DNA of 25,095 nt from SHZI01 sp032122615 (GTDB taxonomy: Bacteria > Pseudomonadota > Gammaproteobacteria > Steroidobacterales > GCA-2729495): NCBI GenBank assembly GCA_032122615.1, contig JAQBGF010000071.1:1-25095 (forward strand). Direction: 5' to 3'. Both the position numbers and the translations under genes were made by a program. The notes beneath the pieces were generated by a model. It had not been told where the DNA came from. It searched no databases and saw only the letters and a program-made list of their open reading frames with translations. Of this stretch, positions 15,278 through 23,279 are shown in pieces. Position 1 is the stretch's first letter. Every line of letters starts with the position of its first letter.

Positions 15278-15282
15278 GGGAG
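15278..15282 (+). promoter_or_regulatory. Shine-Dalgarno GGGAG fixing the saccharopine dehydrogenase start
   Basis: GGGAG lies 7 nt before ATG 15290, where the Rossmann strand begins at once (MHRVLVLGAG). It rules out the in-frame ATG at 15227, which would overlap the divergent gene's leader. Confidence 0.75.
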
Positions 15283-15289
15283 CTTTGCG

Positions 15290-16468
15290 ATGCACCGCGT
15301 ACTGGTTCTGGGTGCCGGCAAGATTGGTTCGCTGATTGCCGGATTGCTTGAGGAGTCCGGCGACTACGCGCTGACGCTCGCTGATTCGCGGCCTGGCGCC
15401 GCGGCCGAAGTTGCCGCCGCCCATCAGCACGGCGGAAGGGGCGGCGGAATTCAGGCGATCAACCTCGATGCCACACAACTCCCGGAACTTGAGGCCGCCC
15501 TCCGCGACCAGCGCATGGATGCCGTCGTGTCGAGCCTGCCTTACTACTGCAACGAACGGGTCGCCACGGCGGCGCGAACCGTCGGCACCCACTACTTTGA
15601 CCTGACAGAAGACGTGCGCTCCGCAACGGCCGTGCTCGGCATCGCCACGGGCGCACCGACTGCTTTCGCGCCGCAGTGCGGACTGGCACCGGGATTCATC
15701 AGCATCGCCGCTGCCGAACTGATCCGGCATTTCCAGAGCGTACGCACGGTCAAACTGCGCGTCGGCGCACTACCCCAGCACCCGAACAACGTTCTCAAGT
15801 ACTCGCTGACCTGGTCCACCGAAGGCCTGATCAACGAGTACGGCAATCTGTGCCATAGCGTCGTCAATGGTGAATACCAGCAGGTACTGCCGCTGGAAGG
15901 ACTGGAAGAGATCGAGATCGACGGCACGTCCTACGAAGCGTTCAACACATCCGGCGGCCTTGGCTCACTGGCGGAGAGTTATGGCGTCGGCGTGGAATCG
16001 ATGGACTACAAGACGATGCGCTATCCGGGCCACTGCGAACAGATGCGTCTGCTGATGAATGGCCTCCGGCTTAATCAGGATCGCGACACGCTGAAGCGGA
16101 TTCTGGAAAACTCGGTGCCCCAAACCCTGCAGGATGTCGTGATCGTGTATGCGGCTGTCACGGGGCTGCAGGAAGGCGAACTCCGCGAGGAAAACTATGT
16201 GAACAAGATCTACCCGCAGGTGATTGGCGGACGCCTGTGGTCCGCGATCCAGATCACGACAGCCGGCGGCATCTGCGCCGTGCTCGACCTGGTGCTCAGC
16301 CATCCGGAGCAATACCGGGGATTCGTGCGCCAGGAACAGTTCCCGCTGGCGGATGTGCTGGCCAACCGCTTTGGCCGCTACTACAGCGATGGCGCCGGCA
16401 AGGAACTCTCGGCCCGGATTATCGCCACCGGCAGCGGCGGTCAGCAGCGGGCCCGTTCCAATGCTTAA
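15290..16468 (+). CDS. Saccharopine dehydrogenase, glutamate-forming type
   Basis: A 392-residue NAD(P)-dependent enzyme that would oxidise saccharopine to 2-aminoadipate 6-semialdehyde and glutamate. The N-terminal Rossmann motif is VLGAGKIG (6-13); DAVVSSLPYYCNERVATAA and the CGLAPGF block follow. The substrate domain includes LKYSLTWSTEGLINEY and YKTMRYPGHCEQM, which are strongly saccharopine-dehydrogenase-like. It overlaps by 8 nt the start of an aminoadipate-semialdehyde dehydrogenase gene, which fixes the pathway and argues against carboxynorspermidine dehydrogenase, a relative. The lysine-ketoglutarate reductase that makes saccharopine, fused to this enzyme in plants and animals, is not in the window. 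Confidence 0.88.
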   Translation: MHRVLVLGAGKIGSLIAGLLEESGDYALTLADSRPGAAAEVAAAHQHGGRGGGIQAINLDATQLPELEAALRDQRMDAVVSSLPYYCNERVATAARTVGTHYFDLTEDVRSATAVLGIATGAPTAFAPQCGLAPGFISIAAAELIRHFQSVRTVKLRVGALPQHPNNVLKYSLTWSTEGLINEYGNLCHSVVNGEYQQVLPLEGLEEIEIDGTSYEAFNTSGGLGSLAESYGVGVESMDYKTMRYPGHCEQMRLLMNGLRLNQDRDTLKRILENSVPQTLQDVVIVYAAVTGLQEGELREENYVNKIYPQVIGGRLWSAIQITTAGGICAVLDLVLSHPEQYRGFVRQEQFPLADVLANRFGRYYSDGAGKELSARIIATGSGGQQRARSNA

Positions 16469-17993
16469 GGTCCTCGAATCGCTCGGCCTCTCGGATCACA
16501 ACCCGGGCGCCTGGTCGGCGTCCGGCTGGCACCCTGCTGACAAGCGGGAGCTGATCGCATCGCTGAATCCGGCCACCGGCAATGTGCTGGCCAGCGTCGC
16601 CGCCGCCAGCGAGCAAGATTACGAGCAGGTGATCAGCAGTGCCCGGATCTCCGGCGCGGCATGGCGCGATCTGCCCGCACCGCGCCGGGGCGAGGCCGTG
16701 CGGCTCGTTGGCGACGCGCTGCGTAAACACAAGGACGCTCTCGGCAGTCTCGTTACGCTTGAGGTCGGCAAGATCAAGGCGGAAGGCGACGGCGAAGTCC
16801 AGGAGATGATCGACATCGCCGACTACGCGGTGGGCCTGTCCCGAATGCTGGGTGGCAAGACGCTGCCATCCGAGCGTGCGCAGCACCGGCTGTACGAACA
16901 GTGGCACCCGATCGGAGTGGTGGGCGTCATCAGCGCCTTCAATTTCCCCGTGGCAGTGTGGTCGTGGAACGCCTTCATTGCCGCCGTGTGCGGGAATGTC
17001 ACCGTCTGGAAGCCGTCGCCAAAGGCACCGCTCGCCAGCATCGCTGTGCAGCGCCTGTGCAACGCCGCCCTCGAATCGAACGGCTTCCCGCCGGCTTTCT
17101 TTCTCTTTAATACCGACGATGTGAAACTTGCCACGCGCTTTGTTGACGATCCCCGCGTCGACCTCGTGTCCTTTACCGGATCATCGGCGGTTGGCGGCGG
17201 CGTGGCGAGCCGCGTGGCGCGGCGCTTCGGCCGTTGTCTGCTGGAACTCGGCGGTAACAACGCCATCGTCGTGGATGAACATGCCAATCTCGACCTCGCC
17301 ATTCCCGCCATCCTCTTCGGCGCGGTTGGCACCGCCGGCCAGCGCTGCACGTCGACGCGCCGGCTGCTCGTCCACCAGAGCCGGCTCGACGAATTGACCA
17401 CACGCCTGGTCGCGGCCTACCAGCAGGTGCCCATCGGCGACCCGCTGAACCCGACGACGCTGATGGGCCCGCTGATCGACGCGCACGCCGTTGAGCGCTA
17501 TGTGCAGGTCCTGAAGGAACTGGAGGCACACAACGCCCGCGTGCTCTGCGGCGGCAAGGTGCGCGAGGGCGAAGGCAATTTCGTCGAACCCACCATAGTG
17601 CTCGCGGAAAACGACTGGCCCGAGGTCCAGAGCGAAACCTTTGCGCCCATTCTCTACGTAATTCCCTGCGAGGACCTGGAGGACGCCATTGCCAGGCAGA
17701 ATGCCGTACCCCAGGGCCTGTCGTCCGCGATCTTCACCGACCGCCTGCAGAACGCCGAGCGCTTCCTGAGCCACACGGGCAGCGACTGCGGTATTGCCAA
17801 CGTCAATATCGGGACATCGGGCGCCGAGATCGGGGGTGCTTTCGGCGGCGAGAAGGAAACCGGCGGCGGCCGCGAGGCCGGTTCCGATTCGTGGAAGGCC
17901 TACATGCGGCGGCAGACCGTGACGATCAACTTCGGGACGACGTTGCCGCTGGCGCAGGGCATCGATTTCTCGACACCACGCAAGAACTCGTAG
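16461..17993 (+). CDS. Aminoadipate-semialdehyde dehydrogenase (antiquitin/ALDH7 type)
   Basis: A 510-residue aldehyde dehydrogenase that would oxidise 2-aminoadipate 6-semialdehyde (in equilibrium with piperideine-6-carboxylate) to 2-aminoadipate with NAD. Catalytic features: NFP (N161), WKPSPKAP (183-190), FTGSSAVG (238-245), general-base E262 in LELGGNNAIVVDE and nucleophile C296 in TAGQRCTSTRRL, where the CTSTRRL string is characteristic of ALDH7. ATG 16461 lies inside the end of the saccharopine dehydrogenase gene (8-nt overlap), so translation is coupled. The stop TAG at 17991 is part of the GTAG repeat that starts the 286-bp palindromic element. Confidence 0.94.
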   Translation: MLKVLESLGLSDHNPGAWSASGWHPADKRELIASLNPATGNVLASVAAASEQDYEQVISSARISGAAWRDLPAPRRGEAVRLVGDALRKHKDALGSLVTLEVGKIKAEGDGEVQEMIDIADYAVGLSRMLGGKTLPSERAQHRLYEQWHPIGVVGVISAFNFPVAVWSWNAFIAAVCGNVTVWKPSPKAPLASIAVQRLCNAALESNGFPPAFFLFNTDDVKLATRFVDDPRVDLVSFTGSSAVGGGVASRVARRFGRCLLELGGNNAIVVDEHANLDLAIPAILFGAVGTAGQRCTSTRRLLVHQSRLDELTTRLVAAYQQVPIGDPLNPTTLMGPLIDAHAVERYVQVLKELEAHNARVLCGGKVREGEGNFVEPTIVLAENDWPEVQSETFAPILYVIPCEDLEDAIARQNAVPQGLSSAIFTDRLQNAERFLSHTGSDCGIANVNIGTSGAEIGGAFGGEKETGGGREAGSDSWKAYMRRQTVTINFGTTLPLAQGIDFSTPRKNS

Positions 17994-18275
17994 GAGCGGC
18001 TTCAGCCGCGACAACGTACTTCGTAGCCCGCGGGCGTTGACGGGACCGGTCCTGGCCGCCTGTCGGGAAGACCCGCTGAGGGCTGGCCAGGACCGGTCCC
18101 GTCAACGCCCGCTGCTGCAGAGAGAGTATGAGTCGCGGAATCCGCACCCTTCGCAGCGGGCGCATGCGGGGAAGGGTTTTCAGGCGTTCACCGTGTCTTC
18201 ACGGTAGCGGAAAACTCTTCCCCGCGTGGGCCCGCGGGCTACGGAGTACGTAGTCGCGGCTGAAGCCGCTCCTAC
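17990..18275. repeat. 286-bp nested palindromic element bounded by GTAG repeats (MITE/BIME-like)
   Basis: The terminal inverted repeats are 46 bp, 17990-18035 and 18230-18275, with two mismatches. Each end opens with the GTAGGAGCGG hairpin unit and continues into a second GTAG unit, GTAGCCCGCGGGC. Inside are a perfect 28-bp inverted repeat with a 27-bp loop (18030-18057 and 18085-18112), a 20-bp inverted repeat with three mismatches (18162-18181 and 18210-18229), and within the latter a 6-bp hairpin (18190-18205). There is no open reading frame of note. The element fills the gap between two convergent genes and supplies both their stop codons. Confidence 0.85.
18030..18112. terminator. Long perfect hairpin in the convergent gap
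   Basis: 28-bp perfect arms (18030-18057, 18085-18112) with a 27-nt loop, lying 37 nt after the aldehyde dehydrogenase stop. There is no U tract, so it is not a classic intrinsic terminator. It would form a very stable structure in either transcript and likely marks both 3' ends. Confidence 0.5.
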
Positions 18276-18793
18276 GGATTTGTCGGCAAGTCAGTCGGGT
18301 AGAACGCGAACTCCCGCCAGCGCTTGCCGTCCCTGAACTCGTAGATGTGCAGCGAGGTCTGGCGCGTCGGCTTGCCGTCGAAATTCATCGTGTCGATTTC
18401 AACCTGCACCAGGGTGTTGCCGACCATGCCGAGGCGATGCACTTCGGAATCGCTGGTGGTCCACACCGGGGATTCAAAGAACATCTTCAGCCGCTCCATC
18501 GTGGCCTCGCGGCCGCGGACCATCTCCTTCGGTCCGTCGTCCTTCACCGTGTACCAGCTGAAATCCTCGGCAAGGGATGCGCCCGAGGCCTCGACGTCGC
18601 GCTTCATAAAGGCGTTCTCGGAGTCATCGATCATCTTCTGGTAGCGGGCCGGGATCGTCCGGTATTGTTCTCCCCAGGTGTAGGTCTGCTCGGCAACGCT
18701 CGTCAGGACCGGGAAAACCAGCACTCCGGCGACGAAACCAGCAAGCACAGCGCGCAGGGACCACGGCGGCGACCGCGAGGTGGGAACAGACAT
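18272..18793 (-). CDS. NTF2/SnoaL-like protein with an N-terminal export or anchor segment
   Basis: A 173-residue protein. A hydrophobic N-terminal segment (about 14-34, RAVLAGFVAGVLVFPVLTSV) acts as a signal peptide or membrane anchor. The rest is an NTF2-like fold of the SnoaL/DUF4440 kind: a helix with RYQKMIDDSENAFMKRDVEASGASLAEDFSWYTV, then the strands VHRLGMVGNTLVQVEIDTMNF and RQTSLHIYEFRDGKRWREFAFYP. Such folds are small enzymes (isomerases, cyclases, dehydratases) or binding domains; no catalytic pair is clear. AAGGAG lies 9 nt before the ATG. It is divergent from the NmrA-like gene, separated by 86 nt. Its stop TAG is contributed by the GTAG repeat, and the last residues TNP are encoded right up to it. 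Confidence 0.75.
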   Translation of the reverse strand: MSVPTSRSPPWSLRAVLAGFVAGVLVFPVLTSVAEQTYTWGEQYRTIPARYQKMIDDSENAFMKRDVEASGASLAEDFSWYTVKDDGPKEMVRGREATMERLKMFFESPVWTTSDSEVHRLGMVGNTLVQVEIDTMNFDGKPTRQTSLHIYEFRDGKRWREFAFYPTDLPTNP

Positions 18794-18879
18794 GATTCAG
18801 TACTCCTTCCGGGTGCAATGGCCACGACCTGCGGTCTACAGTAGCATCACCGTTCGCCGAACCGGAAAGAGAGCACCTG

Positions 18880-19728
18880 ATGCTGCGGATTCCCAAGGCT
18901 CCTGTCATCGCAGTACTCCTGGGTCTGGTTATGGGCCTGACCCTGCTGCTGCTTCACGCGCCAGCCCGTGCCGGCGAGACGCGCCCCGGTCTCGTCGTCA
19001 TCGGCGCAACAGCCAAGAGTTCCACGCAAATCATCCCGCAGGCGATCGCCGCCGGCTATTCGGTTACCGGCGTTGCCAGACGCCCGGAGGACGTCACCCT
19101 CCGTGACGATCACCTGAAGGTTCTCAAGGGGGATGTCTACGATCAGGCCTCGCTCGAGGCCGCCATGACCGGCACCGAAGTGGTGATCTCGATGGTTTCT
19201 CCACGAGTGGACCCGACCGACACCGCCGAGACGCCGGCCACCTTCGATCTTTTCACGACCGGCACCGCAAACATCATGGCGGCCATGAAGAAGAAGGGGA
19301 ACCGCCGGTTCCTCGTCGCGAGTTCACTCGGCGTGGAAGACGGGTTTCCCACCGTGAAGCCGGCACCCGGCGACTTCCGGCTCGGCTGGCTGTGGAAGTC
19401 CCGCTACCTGTACAAGAACATGAAGGACATGGAGGGCCTCGTCCGCGCGAGCGGCCTGGAGTTCGTGATCTTCCGACCGCCGTTCCTGGTGGAAGAACCC
19501 GCCCGCAACGATTACCGTCTGTCGATGGACACCGACTCTCCCAAGGGCACGATGATGAGTTATGCGGATTTCGGCGCGTTCGTCCTCGCGCAGGCGGCGA
19601 CCGATGAACACCTCGGGCATACCGTGGGCCTGTACACGGACCGCCAGCTCAAGTTCGGTGAGAACGCCGACTTCGAGAAGCTCGCCAAGGACGCCAAGGA
19701 AAAGTTTGACCGTGCCAATGCGAAGTAA
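18880..19728 (+). CDS. Exported NmrA-like / atypical SDR NAD(P)-binding protein
   Basis: A 282-residue protein with a signal peptide (APVIAVLLGLVMGLTLLLLH core, cleavage near ARA at residue 31) and then an atypical short-chain dehydrogenase fold. The nucleotide loop reads VVIGATAKSSTQI (39-51); the usual GATGxxG glycines are partly replaced by Lys/Ser. Other family marks: VTGVARRPED, LKGDVYDQASLEAAMTG, a strand ending VASSLG (146-151), and RYLYKNMKDMEGLVRASGLEFVIFRP, which carries a Y-x3-K-like pair. It is the first gene of a plus-strand run and overlaps the next by 11 nt. Because the signal lacks twin arginines, it would have to bind nucleotide after Sec export, or not at all. It could be a scaffold rather than an enzyme. 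Confidence 0.78.
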   Translation: MLRIPKAPVIAVLLGLVMGLTLLLLHAPARAGETRPGLVVIGATAKSSTQIIPQAIAAGYSVTGVARRPEDVTLRDDHLKVLKGDVYDQASLEAAMTGTEVVISMVSPRVDPTDTAETPATFDLFTTGTANIMAAMKKKGNRRFLVASSLGVEDGFPTVKPAPGDFRLGWLWKSRYLYKNMKDMEGLVRASGLEFVIFRPPFLVEEPARNDYRLSMDTDSPKGTMMSYADFGAFVLAQAATDEHLGHTVGLYTDRQLKFGENADFEKLAKDAKEKFDRANAK

Positions 19729-22228
19729 CCCAGCAGCATCGAGGCCGGGGCTTCAGCAGCTCTGCAGCCTGCTGGTCCTCTGCCTCTGCGCCGGACTTGC
19801 GCTGGCGGCCGGCGATGCCGGGCGCGGCCGCGAGATTGCCGCCAACTGCTCGGCCTGTCACGGGCCGGACGGCAGCAGCCCCTCACCCACGTTCCCGGTG
19901 CTGGGCGGACAGCACGAGGAATACCTGGTACAGGCGCTGCTCGCCTACCAGAGTGGCAGCCGCGCCGACTCGATCATGGGCGGCGCCGTCCGCACCCTGA
20001 CCCGTCAGCAAATCGAGGACGTGGCGGCCTGGTTCGCGGCGCAGAAGGGCCTGAGCGGGGGCCTCAGTGGCGGCCAGAACGGAGCCAGCTCCGCAGCCGG
20101 CACCGGCACACCACCACCGTCAGGCGGCAGCATGACGGCAAGCCTCAGCACGGTGGACGCGGCCGGCAGTCAGGCGGCAGTCGCCGCCCCGCCACCCGTG
20201 CCCGGCGCGCCCACGGAACTTTCCGGTTGCCCGTCCGGCGGCTCGACCACGCGCGATCGCGACGGCGATGGCCTGGCCGACGCCTTTGATTCAGCGCCGC
20301 AGGATGCCGCCGAGTTCGTCCGCGACGCCGATGGCGACGGCTGGTTCGGCATCTGCAGCGCCGAGCAGCTGCAGGCCATCCAGACGCTCGGCACCGGCGA
20401 GGGCCGGAGCACCACGCTGGCGCTCGCCACCCGCAACACCCGCCGCTACGAGCTCGCGCGCGACATCGACGCGGCAACCCTCGGCAGCTGGGTGCCGGTG
20501 GGCAACTGCGGCACCGAGAACAACTGCATGATCGCCCGCGACAAGTACGGTTTCGCGGGCGGCCTCGATGGCAACGGGCACACGCTGAGTAATCTCACGA
20601 TCAATCTGCCGGAGACCGGCGGCGTGGGCCTCTTCGGCACGCTGGCGAAGACGGGCGTGGTGCGCAACCTGATTCTGGAGAACGCCACGGTCAACGGCCT
20701 GCACGGCACCGGGGCGCTCGTCGGCGCCAACTTCGGCTACGTCGCCGACTGCCAGGCCAGCGTGACGGTGAACGGGCGCCTGGCCACGGCCGGGCTGGTC
20801 GGCGGCAACGCGGGCCAGGTCGTCAATTGCCACATCCGCGGTGAAGTGTCCGGCCAGGCCGCCGTCGGCGGCCTCGTCGGCGACATGAATGGCGTCGTCC
20901 GCGACAGCTCGGCAGACATGCGCGTGTCCGCCGGCAAGGGTGTGGGTGGCCTCGTCGGCCTCAGTACGACCGGCAAAATACTGAACAGCCACGCAACCGG
21001 CGTCGTCGCGGGTGGCGACAACGTCGGCGGGCTCGTCGGGGTGAATACCGACGGGCTGGTCGAGAACAGCTTTGCCAGCACCACCGTGCAGGGCACTGGC
21101 ACCAATGTCGGCGGACTGGTGGGCTTCAACTCCCAGAGCGAGGTGAACAACAGCTTTGCGACGGGTGAAGTGGCTGGCAAGGAGGCCGTTGGCGCCCTGA
21201 TCGGCCGCAACAACGGCACCGCGCGCAATGTCTACTCCACGGGTGCCGCCGCCCTGATCGGCGACAACACCGGCGGCAGCGTGCAGGGCGGTACGGCCCG
21301 GCACATAACCACCGTCAAGCCCTTTGCGAAGGGCGACATCCTCGTCGCCGCGACGATCATGGACAACCCGACGGACGATCACGGCGGCACGGGCCGGCTG
21401 ATCCAGTACGACGAGAACCTGCAGCGCAAGGGCGAGTTGTTCCTGCGCGGCACCCGGCACAAGGTTGGCGGTCTCACCTTTGCACCGGACCGCACGCTGT
21501 GGGCCTTTTCGCAGCTCACGCCAGTTGTCGTGGAGATTGCTCCGACCGGCATCCAGAAACCGCTGCGCGTGTTCTCCGACCGGATGTACTCCAGCGTCAC
21601 CTTTGGCAAGGACGGCAGCCTGTACTTTGGCGAGCACATGATGGGCACGCAGACGGGCCACCCGGCAGTCACGACCAAATTCCCCCTGCTGCCGGGCCGG
21701 GATGTCATCGGGGACGGCCACGTCTTCCGGCACAGCCCCGATGGCACACTGCTGCAGGAGTACGCCACCGTGGCGAACGGCGGCATGTTTGGCTTCCTCG
21801 CGGTCACCAGTACGGCGCTCGCCGACGACGACACGCGTATGATCTTTGTGTCCGAAACCGGCAAGCGGGTGATGCAGTACGACCTGAAGAACCGGAAGCA
21901 GCTGCCCGATCTCGCCGACTTCAGCGATAATCCCGACGTGCCCATGGTTCTCGTTATGAACGCGATGGCCGATGGTCGCCTGCTGATCAGCACGGCGAAA
22001 GGCTTCCTGATCATGGAGCCGAAAACCGGCGCCGTGCTGCGCAACTACCCCCTGGCTGGCATGGGCTGGGCGGCCGTCAACTCGTCGGCTGACGGACAGT
22101 TTGCGATCATCGGCAACTTCTTCACCGGCGATATCGTCAAGGTCCGGCTCGCCGATGGCGCCATCGTCGCGAAAAACAACATCGGGCAGAAGGAGTCACT
22201 GTCCGGTATCGCCCAGTTTCCTGGATGA
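19718..22228 (+). CDS. Secreted multi-domain cytochrome c with calcium-repeat, GLUG repeats and propeller-like domain
   Basis: 836 residues, with an unusual domain order. There is a Sec signal peptide (about 1-31, cleavage after LALAA). A class I cytochrome c of c4/c553 type follows (32-110), with heme motif CSACH (44-48) and likely axial M87 in RADSIMGGAV. A Gly/Ser/Pro/Ala linker (111-165) leads to a thrombospondin-type-3-like calcium segment with DRDGDGLADAFD (180-191) and DADGDGW (203-209). Nine GLUG-type repeats (about 301-520: VGLFG, GALVG, AGLVG, several VGGLVG, VGALIG, AALIG) probably form a right-handed beta-helix. A C-terminal domain (about 530-836) has propeller-like repeats such as LTFAPDRTLWAFSQ, VTFGKDGSLYFGEH and NSSADGQFAIIGN. 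ATG 19718 overlaps the preceding gene by 11 nt; upstream codons are out of character. It is periplasmic or cell-surface. The function is unknown, with a redox role via heme inferred. Confidence 0.88.
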   Translation: MRSNPAASRPGLQQLCSLLVLCLCAGLALAAGDAGRGREIAANCSACHGPDGSSPSPTFPVLGGQHEEYLVQALLAYQSGSRADSIMGGAVRTLTRQQIEDVAAWFAAQKGLSGGLSGGQNGASSAAGTGTPPPSGGSMTASLSTVDAAGSQAAVAAPPPVPGAPTELSGCPSGGSTTRDRDGDGLADAFDSAPQDAAEFVRDADGDGWFGICSAEQLQAIQTLGTGEGRSTTLALATRNTRRYELARDIDAATLGSWVPVGNCGTENNCMIARDKYGFAGGLDGNGHTLSNLTINLPETGGVGLFGTLAKTGVVRNLILENATVNGLHGTGALVGANFGYVADCQASVTVNGRLATAGLVGGNAGQVVNCHIRGEVSGQAAVGGLVGDMNGVVRDSSADMRVSAGKGVGGLVGLSTTGKILNSHATGVVAGGDNVGGLVGVNTDGLVENSFASTTVQGTGTNVGGLVGFNSQSEVNNSFATGEVAGKEAVGALIGRNNGTARNVYSTGAAALIGDNTGGSVQGGTARHITTVKPFAKGDILVAATIMDNPTDDHGGTGRLIQYDENLQRKGELFLRGTRHKVGGLTFAPDRTLWAFSQLTPVVVEIAPTGIQKPLRVFSDRMYSSVTFGKDGSLYFGEHMMGTQTGHPAVTTKFPLLPGRDVIGDGHVFRHSPDGTLLQEYATVANGGMFGFLAVTSTALADDDTRMIFVSETGKRVMQYDLKNRKQLPDLADFSDNPDVPMVLVMNAMADGRLLISTAKGFLIMEPKTGAVLRNYPLAGMGWAAVNSSADGQFAIIGNFFTGDIVKVRLADGAIVAKNNIGQKESLSGIAQFPG

Positions 22229-22237
22229 GAGAAACCT

Positions 22238-23278
22238 ATGAAGCGCTTGAACATTCCGCTCAACAGACGCCAGGTCCTTGCCGGCGGCACCGTGCTGGCG
22301 GCCGGCGCTACCCTGGCAGCCTGCAATCCCGGTGGCGACGAGCCCATCGTTCGCCCCGAGGGCGTGCCGCTGGGACCCTACGGCGGCGATTCCACGGCCG
22401 AGCAGGTGGTGGAAGGCCTCGACCTGACCGGCAAGACGGCGCTGGTGACCGGCGCCAACTCGGGCCTCGGCTACGAGACGATGCGCGTGCTCGCCAGCCG
22501 CGGCGCCCATGTGCTGTGCGCAGCGCGGACGCAGGCCAAGGCTGAAGAGGCCTGTGCGGGAATCCAGGGCCGCACCACGCCGGTGGTAATCGAACTCACC
22601 GACTTCCCGTCGATCGTGGCCGGCACCGATGCCGTGCGGGCGATGGGCCAGCCCATCGACATGCTCATCCTGAATGCCGGGATCATGGCCCTGCCGGAAC
22701 TGGAGCAGGTTAACGGCATCGAGAAGCAGTTTGTCACCAACCACCTCGGCCACTTCATCGTCGGCAACCGCCTGCTGCCCCAGGTGCAGTCAGCGGTCCA
22801 GGGCCGCGTCGTGGTGCTTTCGAGCAGCGGCTACAAGTGGGCACCCGAGGCTGGCATCGAGTTCGACAATCTCTCCGGCGAGCGGGACTACAACCCCAAC
22901 AAGATGTACGGTCAGTCCAAGCTGGCCAATCATCTCTACGTGCGCCAGCTGGCGAAAACCCTGGCCGGCACAACAACCACCGCAAACTCGGTGCACCCCG
23001 GCGTCATCATGACCAACCTGGGCCGCAGCTTTCCGAAGTGGCAGCAGCTCGCTGGCAAGCTGATTGGCTGGACCTTCATGAAGAGCATCGAGGCCGGCGC
23101 GGCGACAACCTGCTACGTGGCGACCGCCCCCGCGCTGGCGACGGTCAGTGGCTACTATTTCGCCGACTGCAACCCGGAAGTGCCTGACGGCCAGATGCAG
23201 AACGACGAACTGGCGGCAAAACTCTGGCAGGTGTCCGAGGAACTCACCCGTCCCTACCTGCTGGCCGCAACCAGCTGA
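22238..23278 (+). CDS. Tat-lipoprotein short-chain dehydrogenase, first of a tandem pair
   Basis: 346 residues. The N-terminus is a Tat signal, LNRRQVLAGG (8-17), with lipobox LAAC (C29), so the enzyme is predicted to be exported folded and lipid-anchored. A complete classical SDR of the retinol-dehydrogenase/WWOX-like group follows: cofactor loop TGANSGLG (71-78), NAG (146-148), NHLGHF (168-173), catalytic S196 in VVLSSSGYK and Y224-x3-K228 in YGQSKLAN. Arginine R87 after the second strand (CAART) hints at NADP preference, which is inference. It starts 9 nt after the cytochrome gene and is followed by its paralogue 15 nt on. The substrate is unknown. Confidence 0.9.
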   Translation: MKRLNIPLNRRQVLAGGTVLAAGATLAACNPGGDEPIVRPEGVPLGPYGGDSTAEQVVEGLDLTGKTALVTGANSGLGYETMRVLASRGAHVLCAARTQAKAEEACAGIQGRTTPVVIELTDFPSIVAGTDAVRAMGQPIDMLILNAGIMALPELEQVNGIEKQFVTNHLGHFIVGNRLLPQVQSAVQGRVVVLSSSGYKWAPEAGIEFDNLSGERDYNPNKMYGQSKLANHLYVRQLAKTLAGTTTTANSVHPGVIMTNLGRSFPKWQQLAGKLIGWTFMKSIEAGAATTCYVATAPALATVSGYYFADCNPEVPDGQMQNDELAAKLWQVSEELTRPYLLAATS

Positions 23279-23279
23279 C

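Noticed and set aside
17990..18275. CRISPR-like or tRNA structure in the palindromic gap
   Set aside because: The repeats are inverted and nested, not regularly spaced direct repeats, and no cloverleaf or CCA-type end was seen.
19562..19717. N-terminal extension of the cytochrome/GLUG protein
   Set aside because: It is Arg/Ser-rich and antisense in character, overlaps the end of the NmrA-like gene, and would bury the signal peptide.
20291..21733. 480-codon open frame on the minus strand opposite the cytochrome/GLUG gene
   Set aside because: The plus strand encodes a signal peptide, heme motif and periodic GLUG repeats. The minus frame has no recognisable domain and is a GC-driven shadow of the repeated glycine codons.
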